Assembly: GCA_016783125.1 (NCBI GenBank)
Contig: JADHXE010000012.1
Coordinates: forward strand, 1-34,119
Origin: Anaerolineales bacterium
GTDB lineage: Bacteria > Chloroflexota > Anaerolineae > Anaerolineales > UBA11858
DNA length: 34,119 nucleotides
Direction: 5' to 3'
The notes under the pieces were generated by a model, which saw nothing but the letters and a program-made list of their open reading frames with translations, ran no database searches and was not told where the DNA came from. The stretch's first letter is position 1, and the number at the start of each line of letters is the position of its first letter. A program made the translations under genes and the position numbers. Of this stretch, positions 15,756 to 24,716 are shown piece by piece.

Positions 15756-16135
15756 TGGAACCGAAAACATCTTACCGAAAAGAAAAGACCCACGGGGCAA
15801 TCGCCGGCCTCATCGGCGCGCTAATTAGTTTCTACCCAATAATGATCGTCCGCTTGATCAGTATGGAGTATTTGCATGACATTTACGGCGGCTACAATGA
15901 CGTCCCAGACCTGCTCACGCTGTTCATCATGGGCATCCCCCTTCCAGCCATGCTTTGGATCCCATCTGTCGCCATAGGCGGCGCGATCTTTGGCGCAATC
16001 GGGGCTGTGCGCGCCCAAAAACGCCAGATTGCCCGTCACGGCACAGACAACCCCCTCGGCGCGGCAAAACGCTGGCTCTGGGGCGGATTGTCTGGACTTC
16101 TGATCAATGCCTTCGTGAGCTTCTGGTCAATCTAA
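15752..16135 (+). CDS. Small integral membrane protein
   Basis: 127 residues if it starts at ATG 15752, whose ATGA overlaps the TGA of the preceding lipoprotein gene; a second ATG follows immediately. Three hydrophobic segments are visible: AIAGLIGALISFYPIMIV, LLTLFIMGIPLPAML with the glycine-rich SVAIGGAIFGAIGAV, and a C-terminal LWGGLSGLLINAFVSFW. No family is recognised. The overlap indicates translational coupling to the TolB-like lipoprotein, so the two may work together at the membrane. A TTG at 15737 also lies in frame but has no better signal. Confidence 0.65.
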   Translation: MMEPKTSYRKEKTHGAIAGLIGALISFYPIMIVRLISMEYLHDIYGGYNDVPDLLTLFIMGIPLPAMLWIPSVAIGGAIFGAIGAVRAQKRQIARHGTDNPLGAAKRWLWGGLSGLLINAFVSFWSI

Positions 16136-16160
16136 TTATGATGACTTTTAGTGAGCGTCT

Positions 16161-16238
16161 AAGAATAACTTCCCTGTCCGTAGTGCACGCTTGCCACAGG
16201 CACGCCTTCGGCGAAGCGAGCACTACGGACAAGTTATT
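16161..16238. repeat. Hairpin repeat between membrane-protein and propeller-lipoprotein genes
   Basis: Arms gtccgtagtgc (16176-16186) and gcactacggac (16220-16230) are extended outward by aataactt (16164-16171) and aagttatt (16231-16238), with a four-base bulge. The loop holds the ccacaggcacgcc and ttcggcgaagc words seen in other intergenic repeats. A left-half copy lies at 10203-10244. Confidence 0.75.
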
Positions 16239-16269
16239 TATGGACAGTTACTTAACAAGGAGATTTTCA

Positions 16270-18381
16270 ATGAAACGCACTGTCTTATATCCCGCACTCT
16301 TTCTAATCATCTCGTTGGGATGTTCGATCTCAAGGGGTCAGGCCGCAGCGTCGCCATATATTGAGAGTCCACCCCAAGATATCCCGTCTACTGTCAATAA
16401 AGATTCGGCCAATACAGAGGCGCAATCTTCGCCCGTGACATCAGCATCAAGCCCTGCAGCAGGTCCTTCAGAACTGGTAACAGAGGCATACTTGATGGCC
16501 TTCCACGCCTGCGACACCGCCGGCGAAGCTGACTGTCACGATCCCCGCAACCACATGGTCTACCTGGCTCAGAGTGACGATGGCGCAAATTGGAACCTGA
16601 TCCCCGGCTGGGAACCATTCCGAGGTTCAGTCCCCGACGTGATCCGGCGTGGAGATACACTCTATATTTACACCCCAGGCCAATTGGTGCGCTACCACTT
16701 AGACACCAACACAATCGACCCATTCACTCAGGTACAAGTGTCCGACCTGGACAGCGGATATGTCGATCCCTCGCTGGTTATCGACGATAATGGGCGATTG
16801 GTGCTCTTTTTCCTCTACGGCCAACCCGGCATGGACCCGGCTGGCTGCTCACCTGAAGAAACAAGCTGTGTGCGCCAGATCGGCTCAGCCACCGAGGTGG
16901 CGGGCAGCGATGGCGCTGAATTCACATTGGATGATGGACAGCGCGCCTCGCTAACCATCGATCCAACCTCTCAGATAAAATCGTTCTCCGATCCAGACAT
17001 CTTCTTCGATGGGGATCAGTACGTGCTCTACGTCTCACACGGCCCTTCAACATCTGTTTGGGTTTCAAAAGAGCTGCGCGGCGAATACGCCCAGGAACCA
17101 GCTCTGCCCCAGGGTCTGCTGACCAACAATACCGGCGGAGTCCCGGCGGGTCATTTCGATATGGCTAACGCTCAATACTGGACCTACGCGCATATCAACA
17201 TCAACGGCAAGACTGTTATCCGGCGCGCCGTACACCCTGATCTCTTCCAGCAGTTGGACGAAAACGATTTCGACGAGGTCATCACGGGTGAAAGTATCGG
17301 CCTGGGAGCCAGCTTCGTGATTGCCAGCCCGGGTTTCGCAGTCAACAGCCCTGGTAACGAACCGATCTACAACGAACATGCGAGGACGATAGACGAACAA
17401 CCTATCCCAGAATTCAACCCTTTTGAGAATCTGACCCCCGAACAGGAGAATTGCCTGCGGGAGGCCTGGGGTGATTCTATCTTTGATGATATTACTGCCT
17501 TCAAACGACCCCTTTCTCAAGATGAGGAACCCGCCATGGGAGAATGTCTGGGCTTCGAGCCGGGCGGCCCCGGCGGGCCAGGCGTCCAACCAGAAGGCGG
17601 AGGTCACGCTCCCACCGGTGACCAGGTTCTTTACACCACTTCGTCCGATGGTTTGCAATGGGGGGCGGGCAAATTATTGGCCGAAGCCGCCTCTGTACCC
17701 GATGTCATCCGTACATCCACCGGCGAGGTCTGGGCCTATTGGGTGGATTTCAGCGAGTTCACCGGGCCAAATATGGAAAAGATTGGCATCGCCCGTAGCA
17801 GGGATGATGGCGCTACCTGGGAAATGTTGGGCAACGCCAACTTCAATGGCTTGGGGAATATCGTCCCCGTCGATCCGGATGTGATCGAGTTGCCCGATGG
17901 CCGCTTCCGCATGTACTTCTTCGATATTGCCGTACGTCAATTATCCCACCCCATCTACAGCGCCATCTCCGAGGATGGCATCAACTTCACCCTCGAGCAG
18001 GGTGTGCGTATCTGGATGGACGAAATCTACGACCCCGACGTGATCCAACTCCCTGACAGCAGCTACCGCATGTACCTCAACTCGGGTGACATCCTCAGCG
18101 CCAACAGCCCTGATGGTTTAACCTTCACCGCCGAAGAGGGCGTGCGCGTCGAGAACGGCAGCGTGCCCGGCTCCATCGTCATGCCGGATGGGGGTATCCG
18201 CATGTACAACTGCGCTCATGGCATCTCTGTCTTCGAAAGTCAGGATGGGCTGAACTTCAATTTACTGAAAGAAGGAGTCATTCGTGATGACAGCGGCACC
18301 GGGCGGATCATCTGTGACCCATCCATAACGGCTATAGAGGAAGGTTACTTGATCGTCTACAAAACCAACCGGGGGCAATAA
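16270..18381 (+). CDS. Lipoprotein with two GH43/GH32-like beta-propeller regions
   Basis: 703 residues from ATG 16270, preceded by AGGAG; the frame is open further upstream but only through the hairpin repeat. The signal peptide ends ISLGC, placing the lipidated cysteine at 18. A Ser/Ala/Pro-rich linker (to about 68) precedes two propeller-like regions. Blades are recognisable by repeated DGxxW/F and PDVI..PDG.xRMYF units: [79 protein letters not shown]. Such units occur in five-bladed glycosidase propellers (GH43, GH32, GH130) and in sialidase-type repeats. The catalytic carboxylates were not identified, so it may bind rather than cleave glycans. A Pro/Gly-rich hinge ([13 protein letters not shown]) separates the two halves. 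Confidence 0.7.
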   Translation: MKRTVLYPALFLIISLGCSISRGQAAASPYIESPPQDIPSTVNKDSANTEAQSSPVTSASSPAAGPSELVTEAYLMAFHACDTAGEADCHDPRNHMVYLAQSDDGANWNLIPGWEPFRGSVPDVIRRGDTLYIYTPGQLVRYHLDTNTIDPFTQVQVSDLDSGYVDPSLVIDDNGRLVLFFLYGQPGMDPAGCSPEETSCVRQIGSATEVAGSDGAEFTLDDGQRASLTIDPTSQIKSFSDPDIFFDGDQYVLYVSHGPSTSVWVSKELRGEYAQEPALPQGLLTNNTGGVPAGHFDMANAQYWTYAHININGKTVIRRAVHPDLFQQLDENDFDEVITGESIGLGASFVIASPGFAVNSPGNEPIYNEHARTIDEQPIPEFNPFENLTPEQENCLREAWGDSIFDDITAFKRPLSQDEEPAMGECLGFEPGGPGGPGVQPEGGGHAPTGDQVLYTTSSDGLQWGAGKLLAEAASVPDVIRTSTGEVWAYWVDFSEFTGPNMEKIGIARSRDDGATWEMLGNANFNGLGNIVPVDPDVIELPDGRFRMYFFDIAVRQLSHPIYSAISEDGINFTLEQGVRIWMDEIYDPDVIQLPDSSYRMYLNSGDILSANSPDGLTFTAEEGVRVENGSVPGSIVMPDGGIRMYNCAHGISVFESQDGLNFNLLKEGVIRDDSGTGRIICDPSITAIEEGYLIVYKTNRGQ

Positions 18382-18422
18382 AAACACCAAACCCGCCCTA
18401 CCTGTTGAAGGAGTCATCCGAT

Positions 18423-20477
18423 ATGAAGAAAGAATTTCTCATTTTCATTGTTTTGACTGTTTTGTCAACGTCGCTGCTCCTCGTCCAGGCCTGCGCCACC
18501 GCCTCAGAACCAGCCATAGAACCAGAGCCGATCCAGCTATCGCTCTCGGTATCCAATCAGCCTGAAATACCAACAGAATCCACCTCCGCCATCACGCGGG
18601 TTTGGGCCAACGAAGGCGGCGACAAAGTGACCCAGGCTGAACTGCGCGCCAGCAGCGACCCGGCTGCGGTTCTCAATTCAGTCTGGGATGGATCAGGCAT
18701 TTCTCTGTTTGGAGCGCGCAACGAGGTGGTCAGTTTTAACCTGGTGCTGGAAGCCCCCCACGCCGACGCCGCAAATGTAGAGGTGACTCTCACAGAACTG
18801 AACGGCCCATCTGGGATGGCGATCAGCACGCGTCCAGCCTCGGGTGATGATCTGTTCGATTTCATCGGGCGGAATATCGAGCTATTTTTCGTGCGCTATC
18901 TCGAAATCCAGGGGCTGAGCACACTGACCTACGAAACCTACGACGAGCGGCATATCCCAGAACGCTGCCGCCGCCCCTTAAACAAGGACGGCAGCGGCGC
19001 AGGCACCTGGGAAGATCGGCCCTGTCACAACCAACACTATCCTGATATCGCTGTTCCCCTTGAACTGGAAACCCCTTTCACGATTAGGGCCAGGACGAAT
19101 CAATCCATATGGGGGGACATTTACATCCCCAAGGACGCGCCCGCCGGGTTCTACCCAGGGAGCATCACCATTCTCGAAGATGGGGTACAAACCTGGGAGA
19201 TTCCTATCCAACTGCAAGTGCGCGACTTCACCTTGCCAGACCTGCCCAGCGCCCGCACAATGATCTACTTCAGCATCGAAAATGTCAATGAGCGCTACCT
19301 GGGTCAGGAACATATTTATCCTGACCCTGAGACGGATGCATACAATCAAGCTCAACTTCTGGCCGACCGTCATTTTCAACTGGCTCACAGGCACAAGATC
19401 TCACTCATCGATGACTATATCCCCCCAGAGCAAATGAGGTATGTCTGGCTCGCCCGTCTGAACGGAAAGCTATTCACATCCACCCAAGGTTACGCCGGGA
19501 TCGGGGAGGGTGTGGGCAATAATATTTATTCCATCGGCACCTACGGAAGCTGGCCCTGGATGGGTTTGGGCCAGACGGGGATGTGGGCCAATAGCGATAC
19601 CTGGGTGAGCTGGTTCGACGCCCATCCATTGGATACCCCGACTGAATATTTCCTTTACCTGGTCGATGAATCCGACGATTTCGACCAGACCGAACAATGG
19701 GCCAGTTGGATAGACAATAACCTCGGCCCCGGGGCGCGCCTGATGTCTTTGGCGACGATCGACCTGCCCAACGCGGCCGCCCATGTGCCATCGTTGGATA
19801 TCCCTGCTTCCTTTATGTTGGTCGGCGACAACGAGAGCTGGGCATCTGCTTCCGAAGAGTATGTGAACGACTCCAGCAAACGCTTCTATTACTACAACGG
19901 CGGACGGCCAGGGTCGGGCACCTTCGCTATCGAGGATGAAGGCATCGCCCTGAGAGCTTCTGCCTGGGCGCAGTACAAAATGTCGATTGACCGGTGGTTC
20001 TTTTGGGAATCGACATATTACCTGAACTACCAGTGTTATGGCTATACCGACGAAGCGCAGACCAATGTCTTCCAACAAGCGCAAACTTTCGGATGTTACG
20101 AGGAGGACGACCCGGTGATGGGCCGAACCGGTTGGAATTACACCAATGGGGATGGCCTGCTCTTCTACCCCGGGGTTGATACGCATTTCCCCGGGGAGAG
20201 CTACGGGGTTATGGGACCCATAGCCTCCCTGCGCCTAAAATTGATGCGGCGCGGCCTTCAAGACGCCGACTACCTGGCCCTGGCTGCTGCGGTCGATCCC
20301 GTCCGAACCGCCGACATTGTGAGCGCGCTGATCCCAAATGTTTTATGGGAGTACGGCGTGGCTGATCCTGAAGATCCTACCTGGGTATATACTGATATTA
20401 GCTGGCCCACCGATCCCGACGCCTGGGAAGCCGCCCGGTCTGAACTGGCCGATATCATCGAGAGCGCACAGGAGTGA
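18423..20477 (+). CDS. GH123/DUF4091-type glycoside hydrolase lipoprotein
   Basis: 684 residues. ATG 18423 was preferred to an upstream TTG, since GAAGGAG precedes it by about 8 bases. The signal peptide ends LLLVQAC (C24 lipidated). The N-terminal beta-sandwich has [35 protein letters not shown] and [16 protein letters not shown]. The central (beta/alpha) barrel carries [18 protein letters not shown], and the C-terminus ends in [21 protein letters not shown], the signature of DUF4091. The D-E pair in DESDD fits the substrate-assisted catalysis known for GH123 beta-N-acetylgalactosaminidases, but the assignment of the pair is inference. It is likely a surface enzyme acting on N-acetylated glycans. 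The next gene begins 3 bases after the stop. Confidence 0.8.
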   Translation: MKKEFLIFIVLTVLSTSLLLVQACATASEPAIEPEPIQLSLSVSNQPEIPTESTSAITRVWANEGGDKVTQAELRASSDPAAVLNSVWDGSGISLFGARNEVVSFNLVLEAPHADAANVEVTLTELNGPSGMAISTRPASGDDLFDFIGRNIELFFVRYLEIQGLSTLTYETYDERHIPERCRRPLNKDGSGAGTWEDRPCHNQHYPDIAVPLELETPFTIRARTNQSIWGDIYIPKDAPAGFYPGSITILEDGVQTWEIPIQLQVRDFTLPDLPSARTMIYFSIENVNERYLGQEHIYPDPETDAYNQAQLLADRHFQLAHRHKISLIDDYIPPEQMRYVWLARLNGKLFTSTQGYAGIGEGVGNNIYSIGTYGSWPWMGLGQTGMWANSDTWVSWFDAHPLDTPTEYFLYLVDESDDFDQTEQWASWIDNNLGPGARLMSLATIDLPNAAAHVPSLDIPASFMLVGDNESWASASEEYVNDSSKRFYYYNGGRPGSGTFAIEDEGIALRASAWAQYKMSIDRWFFWESTYYLNYQCYGYTDEAQTNVFQQAQTFGCYEEDDPVMGRTGWNYTNGDGLLFYPGVDTHFPGESYGVMGPIASLRLKLMRRGLQDADYLALAAAVDPVRTADIVSALIPNVLWEYGVADPEDPTWVYTDISWPTDPDAWEAARSELADIIESAQE

Positions 20478-20479
20478 TC

Positions 20480-21430
20480 ATGAAACAAGTTGCCTTTCCC
20501 CTGACTTTGTTAGCCTTAATCACCTTGGCCTGCAATGCCATCTCCGGGCTGACCGCGCGCCCTACACCGTCCGAAACACCAGCCCAGACCCCTGTAGAAA
20601 CCCCATCGACTTTCGATCCAGCCAAATTGGGCACCACCGCAGAAGATATCACCTATTGCAGCATCCCTTACGGCACACCGCTCTTGATGGATGTCTATTA
20701 CCCCGAAGATGGCGATGGCCCCTGGCCGGTCACAGTCTACGTCCACGGTGGCGGCTGGGTCAGCGGTGATAAATCCAAAGGCGCTGGATTCCGTTTCGTC
20801 GAACCCCTGCGCCGGAGTGGCTACCTGGTCGTCTCGATCAATTACCGCCTCTCCCCAGAGCACCAGTTCCCTGCGCATATCGAAGATGTCAAATGCGCTA
20901 TCCGACACCTGCGCGCCAATGCGGGGGCATACAATCTTGACCCCGAACACATCGGCGTTTTCGGCGGCAGCGCAGGCGGCCATCTGGCAGCGCTGCTTGG
21001 CACCAGCGACGAATCCGCGGGACTGGAAGGCCCAGGGGAATACCAGGAATATTCCAGCCGCGTGGATGCTGTCGTTGATCTTTTTGGCCCCACCGATGGG
21101 ACAGCTTTTTGTATCCCGTCCAAGATCGAAGCCGTTTTCGGCGCCGACACTTGCGAGGACGAGATCATCACAATTGCCAGCCCCATGACCTACATTTCAG
21201 CAGATGACCCACCCTTCCTGATCTTCCACGGCGACCAGGACGATGTCGTGCCCATCAACCAATCCGAAAGACTGCACGAGGCCTTGATGGCCGCGGGAGT
21301 ACAATCGACATTCATCGTGGTCGAAAACGCCGGGCATGGCTTCTCGCGCGCCGGTGATAGCGAGTTATACCCCACCATGAAGACAGTTCTGCAGATGGTG
21401 GTTGATTTCTTCAATCATCACTTGCGCTAA
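20480..21430 (+). CDS. Alpha/beta-hydrolase lipoprotein (carboxylesterase, BD-FAE/HSL type)
   Basis: 316 residues. ATG 20480 lies 3 bases after the GH123-like stop, and CAGGAG in the end of that gene serves as ribosome-binding site. The signal peptide ends ITLAC (C18 lipidated), followed by a Thr/Pro-rich linker. The fold is the esterase/lipase type: oxyanion loop HGGGW (H89), nucleophile in GGSAGG (S164), acid D254 in HGDQDD, and histidine H286 in NAGHGF. LSPEHQFPAHIEDV is typical of the HSL/bile-acid-hydrolase-like esterase group. It likely removes acyl or ferulate-type esters from extracellular substrates. The close coupling to the GH123-like gene supports a joint role in glycan processing. 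Confidence 0.9.
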   Translation: MKQVAFPLTLLALITLACNAISGLTARPTPSETPAQTPVETPSTFDPAKLGTTAEDITYCSIPYGTPLLMDVYYPEDGDGPWPVTVYVHGGGWVSGDKSKGAGFRFVEPLRRSGYLVVSINYRLSPEHQFPAHIEDVKCAIRHLRANAGAYNLDPEHIGVFGGSAGGHLAALLGTSDESAGLEGPGEYQEYSSRVDAVVDLFGPTDGTAFCIPSKIEAVFGADTCEDEIITIASPMTYISADDPPFLIFHGDQDDVVPINQSERLHEALMAAGVQSTFIVVENAGHGFSRAGDSELYPTMKTVLQMVVDFFNHHLR

Positions 21431-21715
21431 ACCACAAAGGCACGAAGGCACAAAGTGAAACTCAGCAGATCACGATTTTGTGTCATTGCGAGGCGTTTTT
21501 TGCCGAAGCAATCCCCTCATAACGCTATGCGAGCCTCGCTTTGCGCGCCTGTGGCGGGCCGGGGGAGATTGCCACACTACGCTGCGCTTCGTTCGCAACG
21601 CCAAAGGCGCGCAAAGCGATGACATCAATAATGGCAAAACTGTGATCTACTGAAACTGCTTTTTCATTCATCTTCGTGGCTTAGAGTCTTCGTGGTGAAA
21701 AGTAGGAGGAAACCA
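21431..21715. repeat. Nested inverted repeats
   Basis: Three layers are visible. The outermost pair is accacaaaggcacgaag (21431 on) and cttcgtggcttagag...cttcgtggt (about 21670-21697). The middle pair, 21463-21480 and 21635-21652, matches 15 of 18. The core begins gtcattgcgaggc near 21482, ends gcgatgac near 21615, and includes gattgccacac. The core words GTCATTGCGAGG and GCAATC..GAGATTGCC are well-known dispersed genomic repeats. No gene is present. Confidence 0.75.
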
Positions 21716-23479
21716 ATGAAACGATTTGCAACATTTATAAGCATCCTGCTTCTACTCTCGCTGGCCTGCACTCTGAGCGGTTTTGCAGAGGGCGATGTAT
21801 CACCGGACGAAAATATTGCCCCAGCCCAAAGCGAAAATCGTTGCGGTGATGGCATCTGCGACGGGCCAGAGAACGCCGCCAATTGTGCCGCTGATTGCAC
21901 GGAATCTTCATCCCAGGCCGAAGCCCGCGCTCCAGATTCGGTTTGCGCCCTGCCCAATCCTCAGCGCGCCGTCGTCTCCCAAGAACTGCTGGAATTCAAC
22001 AATTATTATGCCGACAGCAGCTTCGAAGATGGGACTGCCGAAGTGATCGTCTTGCCCCACCAAAAGGACGATCTCCAAATGGCGAGCGTTAAGCGCGATC
22101 AAGCAGCTGCCCACAGTGGTGATTGGGGCTATTTGATCAACGCAGGTCCCAACCAGGGAGCCACCTTCGGCGCTAAAGGCTATATCGAAAAAGGCGAAGA
22201 ATTGCATTTCTCAGCCTGGGTGCGCGTGCCCGATGGGAGCGCCCCCGTCACGCCGATGGTCTTCTGGGTGGAAAATGAAAACGACCTGGGAATCCCCACG
22301 CGCGGCGAAACCGTCACAGTAGGCCAGGAGTGGACGCAAGTGCAACTTAAAGCATCCACAACCAAGGCCGCCCTCTACGCCCTGCTGACCTTCGAAGTCG
22401 GCCCAGAAACCACGCTGCACATCGACGATGTCGAGATTTCTGTCCCGCTCTGGCGCATGGCCGAGTACGAGGGCCAAAGCCGAACCGTCGGCGGTGTGAC
22501 TGTGCCCGCAGAATCAGCCGCAGTGACACACTTCAATATTGTTATCCACATCGAAGACCCCAATTTGCTGCACAACAACCGCGCATACTTCGAGCAACAG
22601 ACTGCTATCTTCACCGAATTAGCCAAGATCATTCATAAGCATGGCGGTTTCTTGACCATCCAGCCCGAACAGGATTGGCCTCAAGCTGCCGAAGAAGGCT
22701 TCCACCCAGGATTGCTGGCTGAACTGGCTCAGAACTATAACGTGGTTTACTCCAACCACACGCACGGCCCAAACTGCATCGATCCCCAGGGCATTCCGCG
22801 CAGCTCAGCAGATTGCAACACCAATCCAGGCTGGGATCGTAACATTACCGACGATGACATGGTTATCTATGCTCAAAATATGCGCCAGCTATTCGAAAGC
22901 GCCTCTGGCGTCCCCGTTACTGATCACAACGGCAACTTCGACTTCACCGCCACCAGCCGCTTTTCCGAAGCAGGCATCAAAACGCTCTCCGTTTTCAAAG
23001 ACAAAACCACCCAAAGCACCTACGACCGCCTGATCAACAATCCCTGGCGGCCTGGCCAAGGGAACGCCCTCGAGAATCTCGAAAACTTTCTCTCCCACGA
23101 CCCTAATACGCAGATCATCTACATCCCAGGCTGGGGACAGGCTCTCACCCGCCATCCGCAGCGCGTCACCGAGCGCATCCGCCCCATGCTCAGCCAGGTC
23201 ATTCGCTTCGCCGATCCCCAGCGCGTCAATTCTTTCTACGTTATTACACACGTCGGCCATTTCTACTCTCGTACAGGCGACCTCAATTATCTGCATTACA
23301 ACGAGAGCAGCGGCCAGGTCGAATACTCGGTTGAATTTCTCGAACATCTCAACGACTGGGACAAGATGTTGAGTGAGGTCATCGTTCCATTGGTTGAGGG
23401 GGGCTATCTGCAATGGACCAGCATCACAGACATTGGTGAACTTTTTGAAATCTGGGAAACGGGTTGTGAGGATGGCTAA
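21716..23479 (+). CDS. Lipoprotein with Cys-rich module, CBM-like sandwich and NodB-like region
   Basis: 587 residues from ATG 21716, preceded by AGGAGG; the open frame to 21692 is repeat sequence. The signal peptide ends LLSLAC (C18). Residues about 38-60 hold the CGDGICDGPEN...NCAADC module shared with the lipoprotein at 14238. A CBM4/9-type sandwich follows (NNYYADSSFEDG, AAHSGDWGYLI, LHFSAWVRVPDG, TTLHIDDVEI). The C-terminal half resembles a polysaccharide-deacetylase-like barrel: THFNIVIHIEDP, KHGGFLTIQPEQDW, VVYSNHTHGPNC and FYVITHVGHFYSRTGDL, with a histidine pair in NHTHG. The metal triad was not proven. A deacetylase or related metal-dependent hydrolase is the best guess. Confidence 0.65.
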   Translation: MKRFATFISILLLLSLACTLSGFAEGDVSPDENIAPAQSENRCGDGICDGPENAANCAADCTESSSQAEARAPDSVCALPNPQRAVVSQELLEFNNYYADSSFEDGTAEVIVLPHQKDDLQMASVKRDQAAAHSGDWGYLINAGPNQGATFGAKGYIEKGEELHFSAWVRVPDGSAPVTPMVFWVENENDLGIPTRGETVTVGQEWTQVQLKASTTKAALYALLTFEVGPETTLHIDDVEISVPLWRMAEYEGQSRTVGGVTVPAESAAVTHFNIVIHIEDPNLLHNNRAYFEQQTAIFTELAKIIHKHGGFLTIQPEQDWPQAAEEGFHPGLLAELAQNYNVVYSNHTHGPNCIDPQGIPRSSADCNTNPGWDRNITDDDMVIYAQNMRQLFESASGVPVTDHNGNFDFTATSRFSEAGIKTLSVFKDKTTQSTYDRLINNPWRPGQGNALENLENFLSHDPNTQIIYIPGWGQALTRHPQRVTERIRPMLSQVIRFADPQRVNSFYVITHVGHFYSRTGDLNYLHYNESSGQVEYSVEFLEHLNDWDKMLSEVIVPLVEGGYLQWTSITDIGELFEIWETGCEDG

Positions 23480-23592
23480 TATTCCGAAATAACCTCTCCA
23501 ACTCATTTAAAATGCGCTCAACTGATACAGTTGCTAACCCGCAGAACAGCAATAGCATGTGCCAATTTGGTCAAATTCAACCATCAGAAAGT

Positions 23593-23621
23593 TTGACCAG
23601 ACAAACCTCCTACGGTATAAT
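23593..23621 (+). promoter_or_regulatory. Strong promoter of the rpmH-rnpA operon
   Basis: TTGACC at 23593-23598 and a perfect TATAAT at 23616-23621 with a 17-base spacer. Transcription would start near 23628, giving a leader of about 115 bases before rpmH. The leader can form an imperfect stem from about 23651-23671 and 23691-23710. Its loop contains cccttttttcggg, identical to an arm end of the dispersed hairpin family. Confidence 0.8.
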
Positions 23622-23742
23622 CATGCGTCGGTTTAGAAGCAAAAAGGTAACTACTCAAGCTAAGGGAGAGATGCCCTTTTTTCGGGAACTTTCTCTCTGT
23701 AGTTGAGCAGTAATTAGAAACAGAAAGCATAGGTACAATATC

Positions 23743-23919
23743 ATGCCAAAACGAACGTATCAACCTAAAAAACGCCGTCGTGTGCGCGTGCACGGTTTTC
23801 GCTCTCGAATGTCAACCCGCGGCGGCCGCGGGGTTCTCAAGCGACGCAGGCAAAAAGGCCGCCTTCGCCTGGCGGTGAAAATGAATAATCACGTCAAGAA
23901 AATGAATTGGAACAGCTAA
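23743..23919 (+). CDS. rpmH: 50S ribosomal protein L34 with C-terminal extension
   Basis: 58 residues beginning [20 protein letters not shown], then [20 protein letters not shown], which is the canonical L34 sequence. L34 is a late-assembling large-subunit protein that binds 23S rRNA. Usual bacterial length is 44-47 residues; here the last dozen residues ([13 protein letters not shown]) extend past the normal end. AGGT lies about 10 bases before the ATG. It is the first gene after the strong promoter and is followed by rnpA, the near-universal bacterial order. Confidence 0.96.
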   Translation: MPKRTYQPKKRRRVRVHGFRSRMSTRGGRGVLKRRRQKGRLRLAVKMNNHVKKMNWNS

Positions 23920-23961
23920 CTCAAACTTGGGCTGCCAGAGTCCCCCTTCACAGGTTTCAGA

Positions 23962-24312
23962 GTGAAGCGAAAATTCCGTCTGACCAGTGCAACCGACTTT
24001 AAGCGGGTGCGGCGTTTTGGGAAGTCTTATGCCCACCCGCTTATTGTGTTGATTATTCAACCGGGCGAGTTAACATTCTCAAGGTTTGGCGTCTCCGCAG
24101 GAAGGTCGGTTGGCAACGCTGTCCGACGCAACCGAGCAAAACGTCAGATTCGAGAAATTATTCGACCGCTTATTCCCGAAATCCAATTGGGCTGGGACAT
24201 TGTCATCCTGGCCCGAAGCGCAATTGCCCAAGCAAACTATCAAGAAATCGATACTGCCATCAACGAACTGCTGCGAAGGGCCAATCTACTTCTAGATCAG
24301 AATGTCCACTGA
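23962..24312 (+). CDS. rnpA: Ribonuclease P protein component
   Basis: 116 residues starting at GTG 23962. The start [21 protein letters not shown] is typical of the family, and the RNR signature reads [17 protein letters not shown]. The protein binds the catalytic RNA of RNase P and helps it remove 5' leaders from tRNA precursors. Length is normal. It overlaps yidD by 11 bases, so the two are translationally linked. Confidence 0.96.
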   Translation: MKRKFRLTSATDFKRVRRFGKSYAHPLIVLIIQPGELTFSRFGVSAGRSVGNAVRRNRAKRQIREIIRPLIPEIQLGWDIVILARSAIAQANYQEIDTAINELLRRANLLLDQNVH

Positions 24313-24622
24313 ATACCATCTCGATCATATCGAGCATCTAGAACACGAGGATCACAATCACGATGGAGAACCGCGTTTGCGGGATCTGCGTCGGACGATC
24401 TTCAATTTGCCCCGTCTGCCATTGCTGGCCCTCATTCGGTTGTACCAACTGACCATCGCGCGCGCTTTGCCGCCCAATACATGCCGCTTCTATCCTTCGT
24501 GCTCCCACTACGGGTACAGAGCGATCTATAAGTTTGGTGCGCTCAAAGGAAGCCTGATGGCAATCTGGCGCGTCCTGCGCTGCAATCCTTTCAACCCAGG
24601 AGGTTACGATCCTGTCCCCTAG
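24302..24622 (+). CDS. yidD: Membrane protein insertion efficiency factor YidD, His/Glu-rich N-terminus
   Basis: 106 residues. The core from about residue 38 matches Yid[20 protein letters not shown], then [40 protein letters not shown]. YidD is a small membrane-associated helper of YidC-dependent insertion. The N-terminal 25 residues ([17 protein letters not shown]) are an unusual histidine/acidic extension that looks able to bind metal; most YidD proteins start close to the LLALIRLYQ segment. The ATG lies inside the rnpA 3' end. Confidence 0.95.
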   Translation: MSTEYHLDHIEHLEHEDHNHDGEPRLRDLRRTIFNLPRLPLLALIRLYQLTIARALPPNTCRFYPSCSHYGYRAIYKFGALKGSLMAIWRVLRCNPFNPGGYDPVP

Positions 24623-24716
24623 ATATCTGCGTCAATCTAGCAGTAGCCGCTGAGCAGCGATCAGGTAATTATCCCTGCTTACCGCTCACTGATAGTGTCA
24701 ACGGACACCGAAACAC

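Noticed and set aside
15955-16269. Upstream extension of the propeller lipoprotein frame
   Set aside because: It runs over the end of the membrane-protein gene and a hairpin repeat; AGGAG and the signal peptide at 16270 fix the start.
19470-20186. 238-codon antisense frame in the GH123-like gene
   Set aside because: Long antisense frames are common in GC-rich coding DNA; the + strand has clear domain motifs and start signals.
22542-22550. Perfect DnaA box (TTATCCACA)
   Set aside because: It is a single copy inside the lipoprotein coding sequence with no cluster of boxes or AT-rich region nearby; one match is expected by chance.
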